From Verrucosispora sp. NA02020 (GTDB lineage Bacteria > Actinomycetota > Actinomycetes > Mycobacteriales > Micromonosporaceae), in the NCBI RefSeq assembly GCF_013364215.1, contig NZ_CP054923.1, forward strand, positions 5,518,001 to 5,582,000: a stretch of 64,000 bases of DNA. The letters run 5' to 3'. The notes beneath the pieces were generated by a model. That model was not told the DNA's origin, did not search any database, and worked only from the letters and a program-made list of their open reading frames with translations. Made by a program: the position numbers and the translations under genes. Shown piece after piece: positions 24,092 through 33,287 of this stretch; within the stretch, counting starts at the first letter, position 1, and each line of letters opens with the position of its first letter.

Positions 24092-24276
24092 GCCGCCGCC
24101 TCGCTTCGCTCCCCGACAGCGCGAGACACACCCGCCCTGAACCCAATGGCTCGCTCGCCACGCTCGCTCACGCCGCCGCCTCGCTTCGCTCCCCGACAGC
24201 GCGAGACACACCCGCCCTGAACCCAATGGCTCGCTCGCTACGCTCGCTCACGCCGCCGCCTCGCTTCGCTCGCTCA
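24091..24276. repeat. 80-bp tandem duplication with a third partial copy
   Basis: The block CGCCGCCGCCTCGCTTCGCT starts at 24091, 24171 and 24251. The first two 80-bp units differ at one noticeable place (GCTCGCCACG versus GCTCGCTACG). The third is cut after about 25 bp, close to the monooxygenase stop. Each unit contains GCTCGCTnnnnCTCGCTCAC, whose complement GTGAGCGAGCG is a start-codon-like sequence. The hydrolase start lies at the edge of the first unit. Confidence 0.85.
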
Positions 24277-25683
24277 CTTGGCCTCCAGGTCGCGCAACGC
24301 GCGTTCCAGCACCCGCAGGTAGTCGGCGTGGCCGACCTCGAACCAGTGCCGGGTCGAGTCCTTGACCTGACCCGAGTAACGCTCACCGGCACCGGCCCGG
24401 ACCCGTGCGGCGAACGCCGTCGCCCGGTCCGGCCGGGTGGTCCGCAGTCGCAGCAGCCGGGCGAAGAGCACGGCCTGCCAGTGCGACAGGGCGAACACGC
24501 CGGAGTCCGGTTGGACCAGGCCGGTCACCGCGAGGGTGGGGTGCTCCGGCACGAACGCGTTGAGCCACAACCGGGGACGACCCACGCCCTCGTCGTCGCC
24601 GAGGAGCTTTCCGTCCAGGAACTCGAAGCGCGGCAGGTAACCGGTGGCGAAGACGACCACCTCCGGGTCGATCTGCCGACCGTCGGTCAGCTCCACCGAA
24701 TGCGAGTGGAACCGGGTCACGTCCGGCACCGGCGCGATCGCACCGTGGCCGACGTAGTAGACGAGTTGGCTGTTGGCGATCGGGTGCGTCTCGTACACCC
24801 GGTGGTCGGGCCGGGGCAGGCCGAAACGGGTCAGGTCACCGACGGTCAGCCGCAACGTGCGGTGGTAGAGCCACTGGCGTACCCGCAGCGGCACCCGCAA
24901 CGCCAGCAACGTGTCGTTGACCTGGTCGGCGGGGCGGCCGAAGACGTACTTCGGGGCATACCAGTAGCCCCGGCGGGTGGAGTGCCAGCAGCGTGCGGCC
25001 TGTTGGGCGGCCTCCACCGCGATGTCGCACCCGGTGTTGCCGGCGCCCACCACCAGCACCCGCTTGCCGCGCAACTGGGCCGGGTCCTTGTAGGACGACG
25101 CGTGCATCACCTCGCCCCGGAACTGTTCCAACCCCTCGTAGCGGGGCAGCTTCGGCGACCAGTTGTGTCCGTTGGCGATCACCACGGCGGCGTACCGGGA
25201 GGTGCGCTCCGGGCCGTACCCGCCGGTGCTGCGGGTGGTGACGTCCCAGCGGTCGTCGCCGACCGGTTCGACCCGCACCACCTCCGTGCCGAACCAGATG
25301 TGCCGGCGCAGGTCGAAGTGGTCGGCGTACCGCTCGAAGTAGGACAGCACCCGGCTGTGGTGCGGGTAGTCGGGCCAGTCGTCGGGCATCGGGAAGTCGG
25401 GGAACTGGGTGAACGGCCGCGACGAGATCAGGTGCGTGCTGGCGTACACCGGGCTGCGGTCGTGCCGCCAGTTCCAGGCACCGCCGATGCCCGTCTCACG
25501 CTCGTAGCAGTCGACGCCGAAGCCGTGCTCGGCGAGGTTCTTGACGGCGGTCAGGCCGCTGGCGCCGGCGCCGATGACGCAGACGGTGTCGCCCCGGTCG
25601 GAGACCGGACTGCCGTCACGGCTGCGGGCGAGGGGGGTCGTCTCCGGTTCGGACCGACCGTGGTGCTCGGTGGGGGTGGGCAC
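24274..25683 (-). CDS. Flavin-containing monooxygenase
   Basis: The 469-residue protein has an FAD-binding GAGASGL motif near residue 38 and a second, NADPH-binding motif GAGNTG near 213. The FMO fingerprint and the FATGY motif appear as HASSYKDP, LVVGAGNTGCDIAVEA and VVVFATGYLPRFEF. The family oxygenates soft nucleophiles or performs Baeyer-Villiger reactions; the substrate cannot be inferred. The N-terminal 30 residues are polar and variable. The start is GTG 25681-25683 after AAGGAGA. It is upstream of the hydrolase gene on the same strand, with the tandem repeat between them. The pair may act on the same substrate (monooxygenation to an ester, then hydrolysis), though the hydrolase nucleophile is odd. 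Confidence 0.92.
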   Translation of the reverse strand: MPTPTEHHGRSEPETTPLARSRDGSPVSDRGDTVCVIGAGASGLTAVKNLAEHGFGVDCYERETGIGGAWNWRHDRSPVYASTHLISSRPFTQFPDFPMPDDWPDYPHHSRVLSYFERYADHFDLRRHIWFGTEVVRVEPVGDDRWDVTTRSTGGYGPERTSRYAAVVIANGHNWSPKLPRYEGLEQFRGEVMHASSYKDPAQLRGKRVLVVGAGNTGCDIAVEAAQQAARCWHSTRRGYWYAPKYVFGRPADQVNDTLLALRVPLRVRQWLYHRTLRLTVGDLTRFGLPRPDHRVYETHPIANSQLVYYVGHGAIAPVPDVTRFHSHSVELTDGRQIDPEVVVFATGYLPRFEFLDGKLLGDDEGVGRPRLWLNAFVPEHPTLAVTGLVQPDSGVFALSHWQAVLFARLLRLRTTRPDRATAFAARVRAGAGERYSGQVKDSTRHWFEVGHADYLRVLERALRDLEAK

Positions 25684-25774
25684 CGGGGTCTCCTTCGTCT
25701 CCGCACGGGTGCCGGGTCGCGCGAAATCCTCTCCACTCCGGAGCGGGATGTCCAGCCCGCCGGAGCGCCGCCGG

Positions 25775-26479
25775 TCAGTCGGCGGCGGGTATCAGCAGGT
25801 CGACCAGGATCGGAAAATGATCGCTGGCACGGCGGGTCAGCGGGGTGTCCAGCACGTCGTAGTCGACCACGGTGATCCGGGGGTCGACGAAGAGGGCGTC
25901 GATGCGCCGCCGGGGGTTCGCGCAGGAGTAGGTGAGCCGGTCGGTGCGGTCCGCGGCCACCGCCGTGTCGGTCAGCCCCTCCGCGACGGTCCGCCACGCC
26001 GGTTCGCCCGGCTCCTCGTTGAGGTCGGCGGCGGCGATCACCGGGTACGGCGCGGCGGCCAGGTCCCGCCGGAACAGCTCCGCCTGGCCGGGCCGCTCGG
26101 TCGGGTCGGTGGACAGGTGCGAGCCGGCCACGGTGAACCGGGCGGACCGGCCCACCACGCAGTCGGCGAACGCGGCGCCGCGCAGGTGCCGCCCGGGGGT
26201 GAGCGGGAACCGCCGGCACCGGGCGTCGGTCACCCGTACCCGCAGGTCGGTGAGGACCAGGTTGCCCAGGGCGGGCAACCCACCGGCGGCGACCACCAGG
26301 CCGAACGACTCGGCCAACGCGGCCGACTTCTCCCGCCACCGGAAGCGACGCGGGCCCTCCTGGACCACCACCACGTCCGGCGCCGTCGTGCGGACCACCT
26401 CGGCCAGCGCGGCGGTGTCGTCGCGCTGGCCGTGCACGTTGTACGACACGACGCGCACCGGCACTCCGGGAGCACCCAT
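25775..26479 (-). CDS. Endonuclease/exonuclease/phosphatase family protein
   Basis: The 234-residue protein begins at ATG 26477-26479, just at the stop of the upstream glucokinase gene. It has VRVVSYNVHGQ (the metal/Asn site), PDVVVVQEGP (catalytic Glu), GSHLSTDPTERPGQAE, IAAADLNEEPGEPAW (Asp-Leu-Asn) and the C-terminal RRASDHFPILVDL (Ser-Asp-His). Those are the family's full active-site set. The family includes DNase I-like nucleases and phosphodiesterases; which substrate applies is unknown. The gene is probably cotranscribed with the glucokinase gene. Confidence 0.88.
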   Translation of the reverse strand: MGAPGVPVRVVSYNVHGQRDDTAALAEVVRTTAPDVVVVQEGPRRFRWREKSAALAESFGLVVAAGGLPALGNLVLTDLRVRVTDARCRRFPLTPGRHLRGAAFADCVVGRSARFTVAGSHLSTDPTERPGQAELFRRDLAAAPYPVIAAADLNEEPGEPAWRTVAEGLTDTAVAADRTDRLTYSCANPRRRIDALFVDPRITVVDYDVLDTPLTRRASDHFPILVDLLIPAAD

Positions 26480-26480
26480 G

Positions 26481-27428
26481 TCAGATCCGTCGGGCGAGGT
26501 CGGCCGCGCCGATGACGCCGGCCGAGTTGCCCAGCTCGGCGGGGCGGATGTCGGCCACCGGCAACCGGCTGCGCTGCGCCAACGCATCGGTGAACGAGCG
26601 TCGGGTCGGGCCCATCAGCAGGTCACCGGCGTCGATGACGCCGCCGCCGACGACCAGGACCTGCGGGTCGAGGATCTGCGCCATGTCCGCCAGGCTGGTG
26701 CCGAGCCAGCGCCCGACCTGGGCGAACGCCTCGGCCGACACCGGGTCACCGCCCTTGGCCGCGGCGGTCACCATCGGACCGGTGATCGCCTCGGCCTCGC
26801 CGTCGGCCAGTTCCAGCAGCGCGGTGGCGCGGTGCGGTTCCTGCCGGGCGGCGGCGCGGGCGAAGCGGACCAGGGCGCTGCCGCTGGCGTACTGCTCGAT
26901 GCAGCCCAGCCGTCCGCAGCCGCACTGGTGGCCGTCGGGCACGGTGAGCATGTGACCGAGTTCGGCGGCGATGCCGTTGGCGCCCCGGACCAGCTCACCG
27001 CCGAGCACGATGCCGCCGCCGACACCGGTGCCGATGGTGAACATGACCATCGAGTCCTCGGCCTGCCGGGCGGCGCCGTAACGGAACTCGGCCCAGGCGG
27101 CCACGTTCCCGTCGTTCTCCACGATCACCGGCAGCCCGACGGCCGCGCTGACGTACGCGCGCAGCGGCTCGTCGCGCCAGGCCAGGTTGGGGGCGAACAG
27201 GACGGTCGAGCGGCCGGCGTCGATCCAGCCCGCCGCGCCGATGCCGACCGCCTGGATCTCGTGTCCGGAGGCGAGCTCGGTGACCAGTTCGATGATGACG
27301 TCCCGCGTCTTACCGACGTCGTCGGCGGGGGTGTCCCGTCGGGTCTGCACGAGAACCCTGCCGGTGTCGTCGACGACACCGCCGGCCACCTTCGTGCCAC
27401 CGACGTCGACTCCGATGGTCAGCGTCAC
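26481..27428 (-). CDS. glkA: ROK family glucokinase
   Basis: The 315-residue kinase phosphorylates glucose with ATP or polyphosphate. GVDVGGTKVAGGVVD is the phosphate-1 motif, NDGNVAAWAE carries the catalytic Asp, and GTGVGGGIVLGG is phosphate-2. The ROK signature includes AAELGHMLTVPDGHQCGCGRLGCIEQYASGSAL with zinc ligands H and C-x-C-x4-C. The start GTG 27426-27428 has GGGGAGTGG upstream. In streptomycetes the orthologue also takes part in glucose repression; that is family knowledge. It leads a probable operon with the endonuclease-like gene. Confidence 0.94.
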   Translation of the reverse strand: MTLTIGVDVGGTKVAGGVVDDTGRVLVQTRRDTPADDVGKTRDVIIELVTELASGHEIQAVGIGAAGWIDAGRSTVLFAPNLAWRDEPLRAYVSAAVGLPVIVENDGNVAAWAEFRYGAARQAEDSMVMFTIGTGVGGGIVLGGELVRGANGIAAELGHMLTVPDGHQCGCGRLGCIEQYASGSALVRFARAAARQEPHRATALLELADGEAEAITGPMVTAAAKGGDPVSAEAFAQVGRWLGTSLADMAQILDPQVLVVGGGVIDAGDLLMGPTRRSFTDALAQRSRLPVADIRPAELGNSAGVIGAADLARRI

Positions 27429-27496
27429 CGCTGCCACTCCCCTCTGCTGTGCCACCCCGCGCACCTGCCCTCGCCGGTGGTACGGGTCCTCCCTGG

Positions 27497-28273
27497 TCAG
27501 GCCCCGTCGCCTGGCTCGCCCTGCGGCCCGTTGCCCGGAACGGCCTCCGCCTCCGGTGCGGGCTCGCCACCCGGTGCGGGCGTACCGTCGGGCACCCGCG
27601 AGGCGGGCACCACCGGGCGGTCGCCCGGCGTGCGGCGTGCGGTCGGCCCGACCGGCCCGGCGGCGTCGACGGGCGTGGCGACCGGTGCGGCGCCGTCCTC
27701 CGCCCGTGTGGCGGCGGACCAGACGTCCCGCTCCGGTGCCGGCTGAGAATCATGCCCGGTACGGGTCGCCTCGCGCCACACGTGATCACTGTCCGGGCTG
27801 CGCCCGGCGGTCGTGGACGGGCCTGCGGTGGGCGCCGGGGGGTCGGACGGGGACCCGGCGGGGTCGGGGTCGGGACGGGACGGAGCGAAGGGCGGTGCGG
27901 TGGGGTCGGAGCGCGGGTCGGCCGGGGTGAAGGCCCGCAGGAAGCTGGCCAGACCGGCGGCGAGGTCGCCGGCACCGGTGGCAAGCCGTTCGGCGAACTC
28001 CGGACTCGGGTCACGCAACGCGCTGATACCTCGACAGACCGGACAGACGCAGCATTCCGCAGCACCGGTGGCGAAACCGGCACCGGCGGTTTCGGTGCGC
28101 CCACCCCGGTCACCGGGGGCGTCCTTGTGACCGAGGACACTGGTCACCATCCCACCGAGCGGGCCGAACGGCCCGGCGCCGGGGTTCGCGGCGGCCAGCC
28201 GTACGCCGGCCAGCAGAGTGGCGACCAGCCGCTCCGCCTCTTCCCGGGCCGTACCCGGATCTGTCGCACCCAT
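27497..28273 (-). CDS. DUF5304-like protein with long disordered tail
   Basis: The 258-residue protein has a conserved first 110 residues (TAREEAERLVATLLAGVRLAAAN, then CCVCPVCRGISALRDPSPEFAERLATGAGDLAAGL). A CxxC pair within CCVCPVC may bind a metal. The remaining 140 residues are a Pro/Ala/Asp-rich, probably disordered tail. Relatives in actinobacteria sit beside the SRPBCC protein and acyl-CoA ligase genes as here. Its role is not established. The start ATG 28271-28273 is reasonable. The tail translated from repeated GC-rich codons makes exact length uncertain across strains. Confidence 0.78.
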   Translation of the reverse strand: MGATDPGTAREEAERLVATLLAGVRLAAANPGAGPFGPLGGMVTSVLGHKDAPGDRGGRTETAGAGFATGAAECCVCPVCRGISALRDPSPEFAERLATGAGDLAAGLASFLRAFTPADPRSDPTAPPFAPSRPDPDPAGSPSDPPAPTAGPSTTAGRSPDSDHVWREATRTGHDSQPAPERDVWSAATRAEDGAAPVATPVDAAGPVGPTARRTPGDRPVVPASRVPDGTPAPGGEPAPEAEAVPGNGPQGEPGDGA

Positions 28274-28313
28274 GCTGGGCTCCTCTACCGTGGCGACCGG
28301 GTCGCCGGACGCG

Positions 28314-28769
28314 TCACTGCGCCGAACCGAGTGTTTCTACCCGGCGCTTGAGCTGCTTCAACGCAGCATCCATGATCATCTTCTCGGCTTTGCGGCGGAA
28401 CATCCCGAGCATTCCGACCGCGAGTTCCACCTCGAGCGTGTACGTCACGGTGGTGCCCCCGTCGGCGTCGACCACCAGGTCGTACGAGCCGCGCTGGGAC
28501 CTCTGCATCTTCGAGGGCGCCACCAGGTGCCACTCGATGTGGGACAGGTCCTCGGAGTAGCCGTACTCGAGCACGTACTCGTCGGCCATCACCCCGGCGT
28601 CGAGGACGAACCGGACCTGGCTGGCATAGCCGTCCTCGTACTCCTCGACGACCTCGGCCTGCCGCACCGCCTCGGCCCACTCGGGATAGCTCGGAAAGTC
28701 ACAGATCACCGCCACCACCCGGTCCGGTGGCGCGCCGATGGTGATCGACTGGGTGGAGGAGTCCGCCAT
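28314..28769 (-). CDS. SRPBCC family (cyclase/dehydrase-like) protein
   Basis: The 151-residue protein carries the START-like fold: IGAPPDRVVAVICDFPSYPEWAEAVRQAEVVEE, then a beta-rich middle (ASQVRFVLDAG, HIEWHLVAPS, GSYDLVVDADGGTTVTYTLEVEL) and a long C-terminal helix AEKMIMDAALKQLKRRVETL. These proteins bind hydrophobic ligands. The neighbouring acyl-CoA ligase, divergently transcribed 136 bp away, and the DUF5304 gene 40 bp downstream on its own strand, match the mycobacterial order (Rv2184c-Rv2187 as remembered). A lipid-related role is inferred. Confidence 0.88.
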   Translation of the reverse strand: MADSSTQSITIGAPPDRVVAVICDFPSYPEWAEAVRQAEVVEEYEDGYASQVRFVLDAGVMADEYVLEYGYSEDLSHIEWHLVAPSKMQRSQRGSYDLVVDADGGTTVTYTLEVELAVGMLGMFRRKAEKMIMDAALKQLKRRVETLGSAQ

Positions 28770-28905
28770 GGGGGGAGGCTACCCGTCCCGTGCAGGGCCC
28801 GCGCCGCGCCGCCCCACCTGCGATGTGCTCCTACGCCGGTCAGACGGTAGGTTTCACTCCAGCCGCCAGGCGGCAGACCCGGCCAGCGAGCACGAGGGAG
28901 TGCAG

Positions 28906-30705
28906 GTGCGCGAGTTCTCCGTCCCGCCGATCGTCACGGTCGGCGATTCCGCCAACCTGACCGACCCGGTCTGGGACAACGCCGAAGCCGCCCCGGACCT
29001 GGTCCAGTTCGTCCGACGGGACGGCTCCGGCGGATGGGTCGACGTGACCTGCCGGCAGTTCCGCGACGAGGTGGTGGCGGTGGCCCGGGGCCTGGTCGCG
29101 GCCGGGGTCCGGCCCGGTGACCGGGTCGCGCTGATGAGCCGCACGCGGTACGAGTGGACCCTGGTCGACTACGCCATCTGGGCGGCCGGCGCGGTCACCG
29201 TGCCGATCTACGAGACCTCCAGCGCCGAGCAGGCCGCCTGGATCCTGGCCGACTCCGGCGCGGTCGGCGTCGTGGTGGAGACCACCGCGCACGCCACCCT
29301 GGTGGCCGGCGTCCGCGACGACCTGCCCGACCTGGCCCACCTCTGGCAGATCGACCTCGGCGGGGTGGACGACCTGGTCGCCGCCGGCCAGGCGGTGGAA
29401 CCGACCGAGATCGACCGCCGACGCGCGGACCTGCGCTCCTCGGACGTCGCCACGATCATCTACACCAGCGGCACCACCGGCCGACCCAAGGGCTGCGTGC
29501 TGACCCACCGCAACATGTACGCCGACATCGCCAACGCCGTCCCGGTGCTGCCGAACCTGTTCCGCCCGAACGCGTCGACCCTGCTGTTCCTGCCGCTGGC
29601 GCACTCCTTCGCCCGGCTCATCCAGATCGGCGTGGTGCACGCCCGGGTCACCATGGCGCACTGCGCCGACCCCAAGCACCTGGTCGCCGAGTTGCAGGAG
29701 GTCAAGCCGACCTTCGTGCTCTCCGTGCCCCGGGTCTTCGAGAAGGTCTACAACGGCGCGAAGCAGAAGGCCGAGGCCGCCGGCAAGGGCAAGATCTTCG
29801 CGCGGGCCGAGGCGGTCGCCATCGCGTACAGCGAGGCGCTGGAGACCTCGTCCGGGCCGGGCCTGGGCCTACGCCTGCAGCACGCGCTCTTCGACAAGCT
29901 GGTCTACGGCAAGCTGCGGGCCGCGCTGGGCGGCCGGTGCCGGGACGCGATCTCCGGCGGCGCGCCGCTGGGTGCGCGGCTGGGGCACTTCTTCCGGGGC
30001 GTCGGGGTGACCGTCTGCGAGGGGTACGGCCTGACCGAGACCTCCCCCGCCGCCTCGGCGAACCTGCCGGACTTCACCCGCATCGGCACCGTCGGTCGGC
30101 CGCTGCCCGGTGTGACCATCCGGATCGCCGACGACGGCGAGGTCCTCATCGCCGGTGAGCTGATTTTCCAGGGGTACTGGCACAACGACGCGGCCACCGC
30201 CGAGGCGATCACCGCCGACGGCTGGTTCCACACCGGTGACCTCGGCTCGCTCGACGGCGACGGCTACCTGACCATCACCGGTCGAAAGAAGGAGATCATC
30301 GTGACGGCCGGCGGCAAGAACGTCGCCCCGGCCGTGCTGGAGGACCAGGTCCGGGCACACCGCCTGGTCAGCCAGTGCCTGGTGGTGGGCGACCGGCAGC
30401 CGTTCATCGCCGCGCTGGTCACCCTCGACGAGGAGGCCCTGCCGGCCTGGCTGGAGTCGGCCGGGCTGCCGGCCGGGACCGACGTCGAGTCGCTGCGCGA
30501 GAACGAGGCGTTGCGGGCCGAGATCCAGGCCGCGGTGGACCGGGCCAACCAGTCGGTCTCCAAGGCCGAGGCGATCAAGGTGTTCCGGATCCTGCCCCGC
30601 GACTTCACCGAGGCCACCGGCGAGCTGACGCCGTCGATGAAGGTCAAGCGTCAGGTCGTCCACAAGACGTACGCGGCGGAGATCGCCGACATCTACGGCG
30701 CCTGA
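28906..30705 (+). CDS. fadD15: Long-chain fatty-acid-CoA ligase
   Basis: The 599-residue AMP-forming enzyme activates fatty acids. The ATP loop is TIIYTSGTTGRPKGCVLTHRN, followed by FLPLAHSFAR, GYGLTETSPAAS and the hinge region GWFHTGDLGSLDGDGYLTITGRKKEIIVTAGGKNVAP. The C-terminal lysine expected for adenylation lies in TPSMKVKRQ. The start is GTG 28906, because GGGAG stands five or six bases upstream. Domain order and length match FadD15/FAA1-type enzymes. It is divergent from the SRPBCC gene and is followed after 14 bp by a sensor kinase gene. Confidence 0.95.
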   Translation: MREFSVPPIVTVGDSANLTDPVWDNAEAAPDLVQFVRRDGSGGWVDVTCRQFRDEVVAVARGLVAAGVRPGDRVALMSRTRYEWTLVDYAIWAAGAVTVPIYETSSAEQAAWILADSGAVGVVVETTAHATLVAGVRDDLPDLAHLWQIDLGGVDDLVAAGQAVEPTEIDRRRADLRSSDVATIIYTSGTTGRPKGCVLTHRNMYADIANAVPVLPNLFRPNASTLLFLPLAHSFARLIQIGVVHARVTMAHCADPKHLVAELQEVKPTFVLSVPRVFEKVYNGAKQKAEAAGKGKIFARAEAVAIAYSEALETSSGPGLGLRLQHALFDKLVYGKLRAALGGRCRDAISGGAPLGARLGHFFRGVGVTVCEGYGLTETSPAASANLPDFTRIGTVGRPLPGVTIRIADDGEVLIAGELIFQGYWHNDAATAEAITADGWFHTGDLGSLDGDGYLTITGRKKEIIVTAGGKNVAPAVLEDQVRAHRLVSQCLVVGDRQPFIAALVTLDEEALPAWLESAGLPAGTDVESLRENEALRAEIQAAVDRANQSVSKAEAIKVFRILPRDFTEATGELTPSMKVKRQVVHKTYAAEIADIYGA

Positions 30706-30719
30706 CTACGATCCGTCAC

Positions 30720-32414
30720 GTGCCCGCCTCGACATCGGCCCTGGCCCGTTCCCACCCGCTCGCCGCGGCGGCGCGGGTGGTCGTGCTCGCGCTGGTCGCC
30801 GTCCTCACCCTGCTCGCCACCCGCGACGTGGCCCAACTCTGGTGGATCGCCCTGCTGGCGATCGCCGGACTGCCCGCGCTGCTGGCACCCCAGCACCGCC
30901 TGGTCGGGCCGCTGAGCCGGGTGGCCGAGGTGATGGTGCTCGGCCTGGCCGCGAGCCAGGTCGCGGCGGTCGCCACCGTCGGCGGCCACATCGGCGGGCT
31001 GGGCGCCTCCGCGGTGCTGCCCTACCTCGCCGTGCCGGTCACCGTGACCGCCCTGCGGCGACGCTTCCGCGAGGGCGCCACGCTGATCGCGGTCGTCGCC
31101 GGGACCCTGCTGGTCGCCGGGGCGCTGACCGAGGTCGGCGGGGTACGCCAGCTCAGCCAACCCGGCTACCTGGCGGTCTGCGCCCAATGGCTGATCCTCG
31201 CCGCGCTCGGGCTCTACGCGGCCAGCACCCTGCACCGGGTGATGCAGGTCCGGCAGGAGGGCAAACCGCAGCCGTACGCCGAGGCGACCCGCCTGCTCAC
31301 CCAGCTCCGTACGGTGGCCCGGCAACTGCCCGGGGCGACCCTCGATCCGGGCGGCATCTCCGAGCACCTGCTGGAGGAGTTGCGCACGGTGGCCCGGACC
31401 GACCGGGGTGCGGTGCTCTCCGCCAGTGGCGGCGGGCGGCTGGTGGTGCTCGCCCAGATCGGGGCCGACCGGGTCGACTGGGAGACCACGCTCGACGCCG
31501 ACTCGGCCATCGCCGACGCCTGGGCCAGCCAGCAGCCGCAGACCGCGGCCCGCTCGCAGTCCCGCACGCACCGGGGCAACGATGTCTCCGCGCTGATCGT
31601 GCCGCTGGTCGCCGGGCTGCGTACGGTCGGGCTGGTGGTGCTGGAGGCCGACGCCGGGCAGGCGTACCCGCCGTCGGTGGTGTCCCAGGTGACCGCGCTG
31701 ACCGGTCCGGCGGCGCTGCGCCTGGAGGCGGCGCTCCTCTTCGACGAGGTGCGGTCGCTGGCCACCAACGAGGAACGGCAGCGACTGGCCCGGGAGATCC
31801 ACGACGGGGTGGCGCAGGAACTCGTGATGGTCGGCTACGGCATCGACAACGCCCTGGCCACCGTGCACGACGACGCCGAGGAGACCGCCGACTCGCTGCG
31901 GACGCTGCGCCACGAGGTCACCCGGGTCATCACCGAGCTGCGGCTGAGCCTGTTCGAGCTGCGCAGCGAGGTCGACCGGCACGGCGGCCTGGCCGCCGCC
32001 ATCGCCGAGTACGCGCGGACGGTCGGCGCCTCCGGCGGGCTGCGGGTGCACCTGTCGCTGGACGAGTCCACCGCGCGGCTGCCCGCCGCGACCGAGGCGG
32101 AGCTGCTGCGCATCGCCCAGGAGGCGGTCACCAACGCGCGTAAGCACGCGGGAGCGTCCAATCTCTGGGTCACCTGCGAGGTGGATCCCCCGTACGCACA
32201 GATCGAAGTGTCGGATGACGGTCACGGCATAGGTGACCAGCGCTCGGACGGGCACTATGGTCTTGCGATCATGGCCGAGAGAGCGGAACGTATCCGAGGC
32301 CGGTTGGAGATCAGGCCGCGACAGCCCAGCGGGACGACCGTAGCGGTGGTGGTCGGGTCGTCCCCCCGGCGCGATAACGTTCGCGGTAGCGGCGCAGCAG
32401 CAGAAGGGGAGTAA
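30720..32414 (+). CDS. Sensor histidine kinase, NarL/DesK type
   Basis: The 564-residue kinase starts at GTG 30720 with six hydrophobic segments in the first 165 residues, then a GAF-like sensing region (about 205-335). The dimerisation and phosphoacceptor segment is ERQRLAREIHDGVAQELVMVGYG with H361. The ATPase domain has ELLRIAQEAVTNARKHAGAS (N box) and VSDDGHGI. A HisKA_3 kinase pairs with LuxR-type regulators, and one starts 8 bp downstream. The MASE-like membrane part has no signal I can name. Signal and targets unknown. Confidence 0.93.
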   Translation: MPASTSALARSHPLAAAARVVVLALVAVLTLLATRDVAQLWWIALLAIAGLPALLAPQHRLVGPLSRVAEVMVLGLAASQVAAVATVGGHIGGLGASAVLPYLAVPVTVTALRRRFREGATLIAVVAGTLLVAGALTEVGGVRQLSQPGYLAVCAQWLILAALGLYAASTLHRVMQVRQEGKPQPYAEATRLLTQLRTVARQLPGATLDPGGISEHLLEELRTVARTDRGAVLSASGGGRLVVLAQIGADRVDWETTLDADSAIADAWASQQPQTAARSQSRTHRGNDVSALIVPLVAGLRTVGLVVLEADAGQAYPPSVVSQVTALTGPAALRLEAALLFDEVRSLATNEERQRLAREIHDGVAQELVMVGYGIDNALATVHDDAEETADSLRTLRHEVTRVITELRLSLFELRSEVDRHGGLAAAIAEYARTVGASGGLRVHLSLDESTARLPAATEAELLRIAQEAVTNARKHAGASNLWVTCEVDPPYAQIEVSDDGHGIGDQRSDGHYGLAIMAERAERIRGRLEIRPRQPSGTTVAVVVGSSPRRDNVRGSGAAAEGE

Positions 32415-32421
32415 CCCGAGG

Positions 32422-33090
32422 ATGACCACAAGCCCGACACCGGCCACTCGTACCAAGGTCCTCCTTGTCGACGATCACGACCTGATCCGTAAGGGCCTGC
32501 GCCACGCCTTCGAGCGTGACCGGCAGTTCGAGGTCGTCGGCGAGGCGGCGACGGCGGCCGAGGGCGTACGGCAGGCCGGCGCGCTGCAGCCGGACGTGGT
32601 GATCATGGATCTGCGACTCCCCGACGGCAGCGGCCTGGAGGCCACCCGCGCGCTGCGCAAGTCCAGCGCCACCATGGGCATCGTGGTGCTCACCATGTAC
32701 GCGGGCGACGACCAGCTCTTCGGCGCCCTGGAGGCCGGGGCCAGCGCCTTCGTGCCGAAGACCGCGCCCGCCGACGAGGTGGTCGCCGCCGCCCGGCACG
32801 CCGCCTCCTCCCCCAGCGCCTTCACCGCCGCCGACCTGGCCGAGGCGATGAAGCGGCGGCTCGCCCCGTCCGGTCCGCAGCTCTCCCCCCGCGAGGGCCA
32901 GGTGCTGCGCCTGCTCGCCGACGGGATGAGCGTCGCCGGCATCGCCAAGCAGCTCTTCGTCAGCGAGTCCACCGCCAAGACCCACATCTCGAAGCTGTAC
33001 GAGAAGCTGGGTGCGGCCAACCGGGCCCAGGCGCTGATGACCGCGCTGCGGCTCGGTCTGCTCGAGGCCCCGGACGCGCCGAAGTTCTGA
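32422..33090 (+). CDS. LuxR/NarL family response regulator
   Basis: The 222-residue regulator has a receiver domain with acidic pair D17-D18, phosphoacceptor D63 in VVIMDLRLPDGSG, threonine in VVLTMYAGDD and lysine in AFVPKTAP, all present. The C-terminal HTH reads LSPREGQVLRLLADGMSVAGIAKQLFVSESTAKTHISKLYEKLGAANRAQAL, a complete LuxR motif (about 153-210). It starts 8 bp after its cognate kinase (H361), with AAGGGGAG upstream of ATG 32422. The pair is a full two-component system with unknown input. Confidence 0.95.
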   Translation: MTTSPTPATRTKVLLVDDHDLIRKGLRHAFERDRQFEVVGEAATAAEGVRQAGALQPDVVIMDLRLPDGSGLEATRALRKSSATMGIVVLTMYAGDDQLFGALEAGASAFVPKTAPADEVVAAARHAASSPSAFTAADLAEAMKRRLAPSGPQLSPREGQVLRLLADGMSVAGIAKQLFVSESTAKTHISKLYEKLGAANRAQALMTALRLGLLEAPDAPKF

Positions 33091-33287
33091 TCCATCCGTC
33101 GCGACTCCCGGCGTCGAGGCCCGTCCTCGCCGCCGGGGCGTCGGGGCGTCGGGTCGCCCCTCGGCAGGAAAACGCATCTCCGCACGTCAATGACCCTCTC
33201 CGTGATCGCGCTATGGCCTCCCGCGCCCAGGCGGGGCAGAATACCGGCCGGGGCGGTGTCGCCCCGGCTGGCGCGAAGGGGTGTGGC

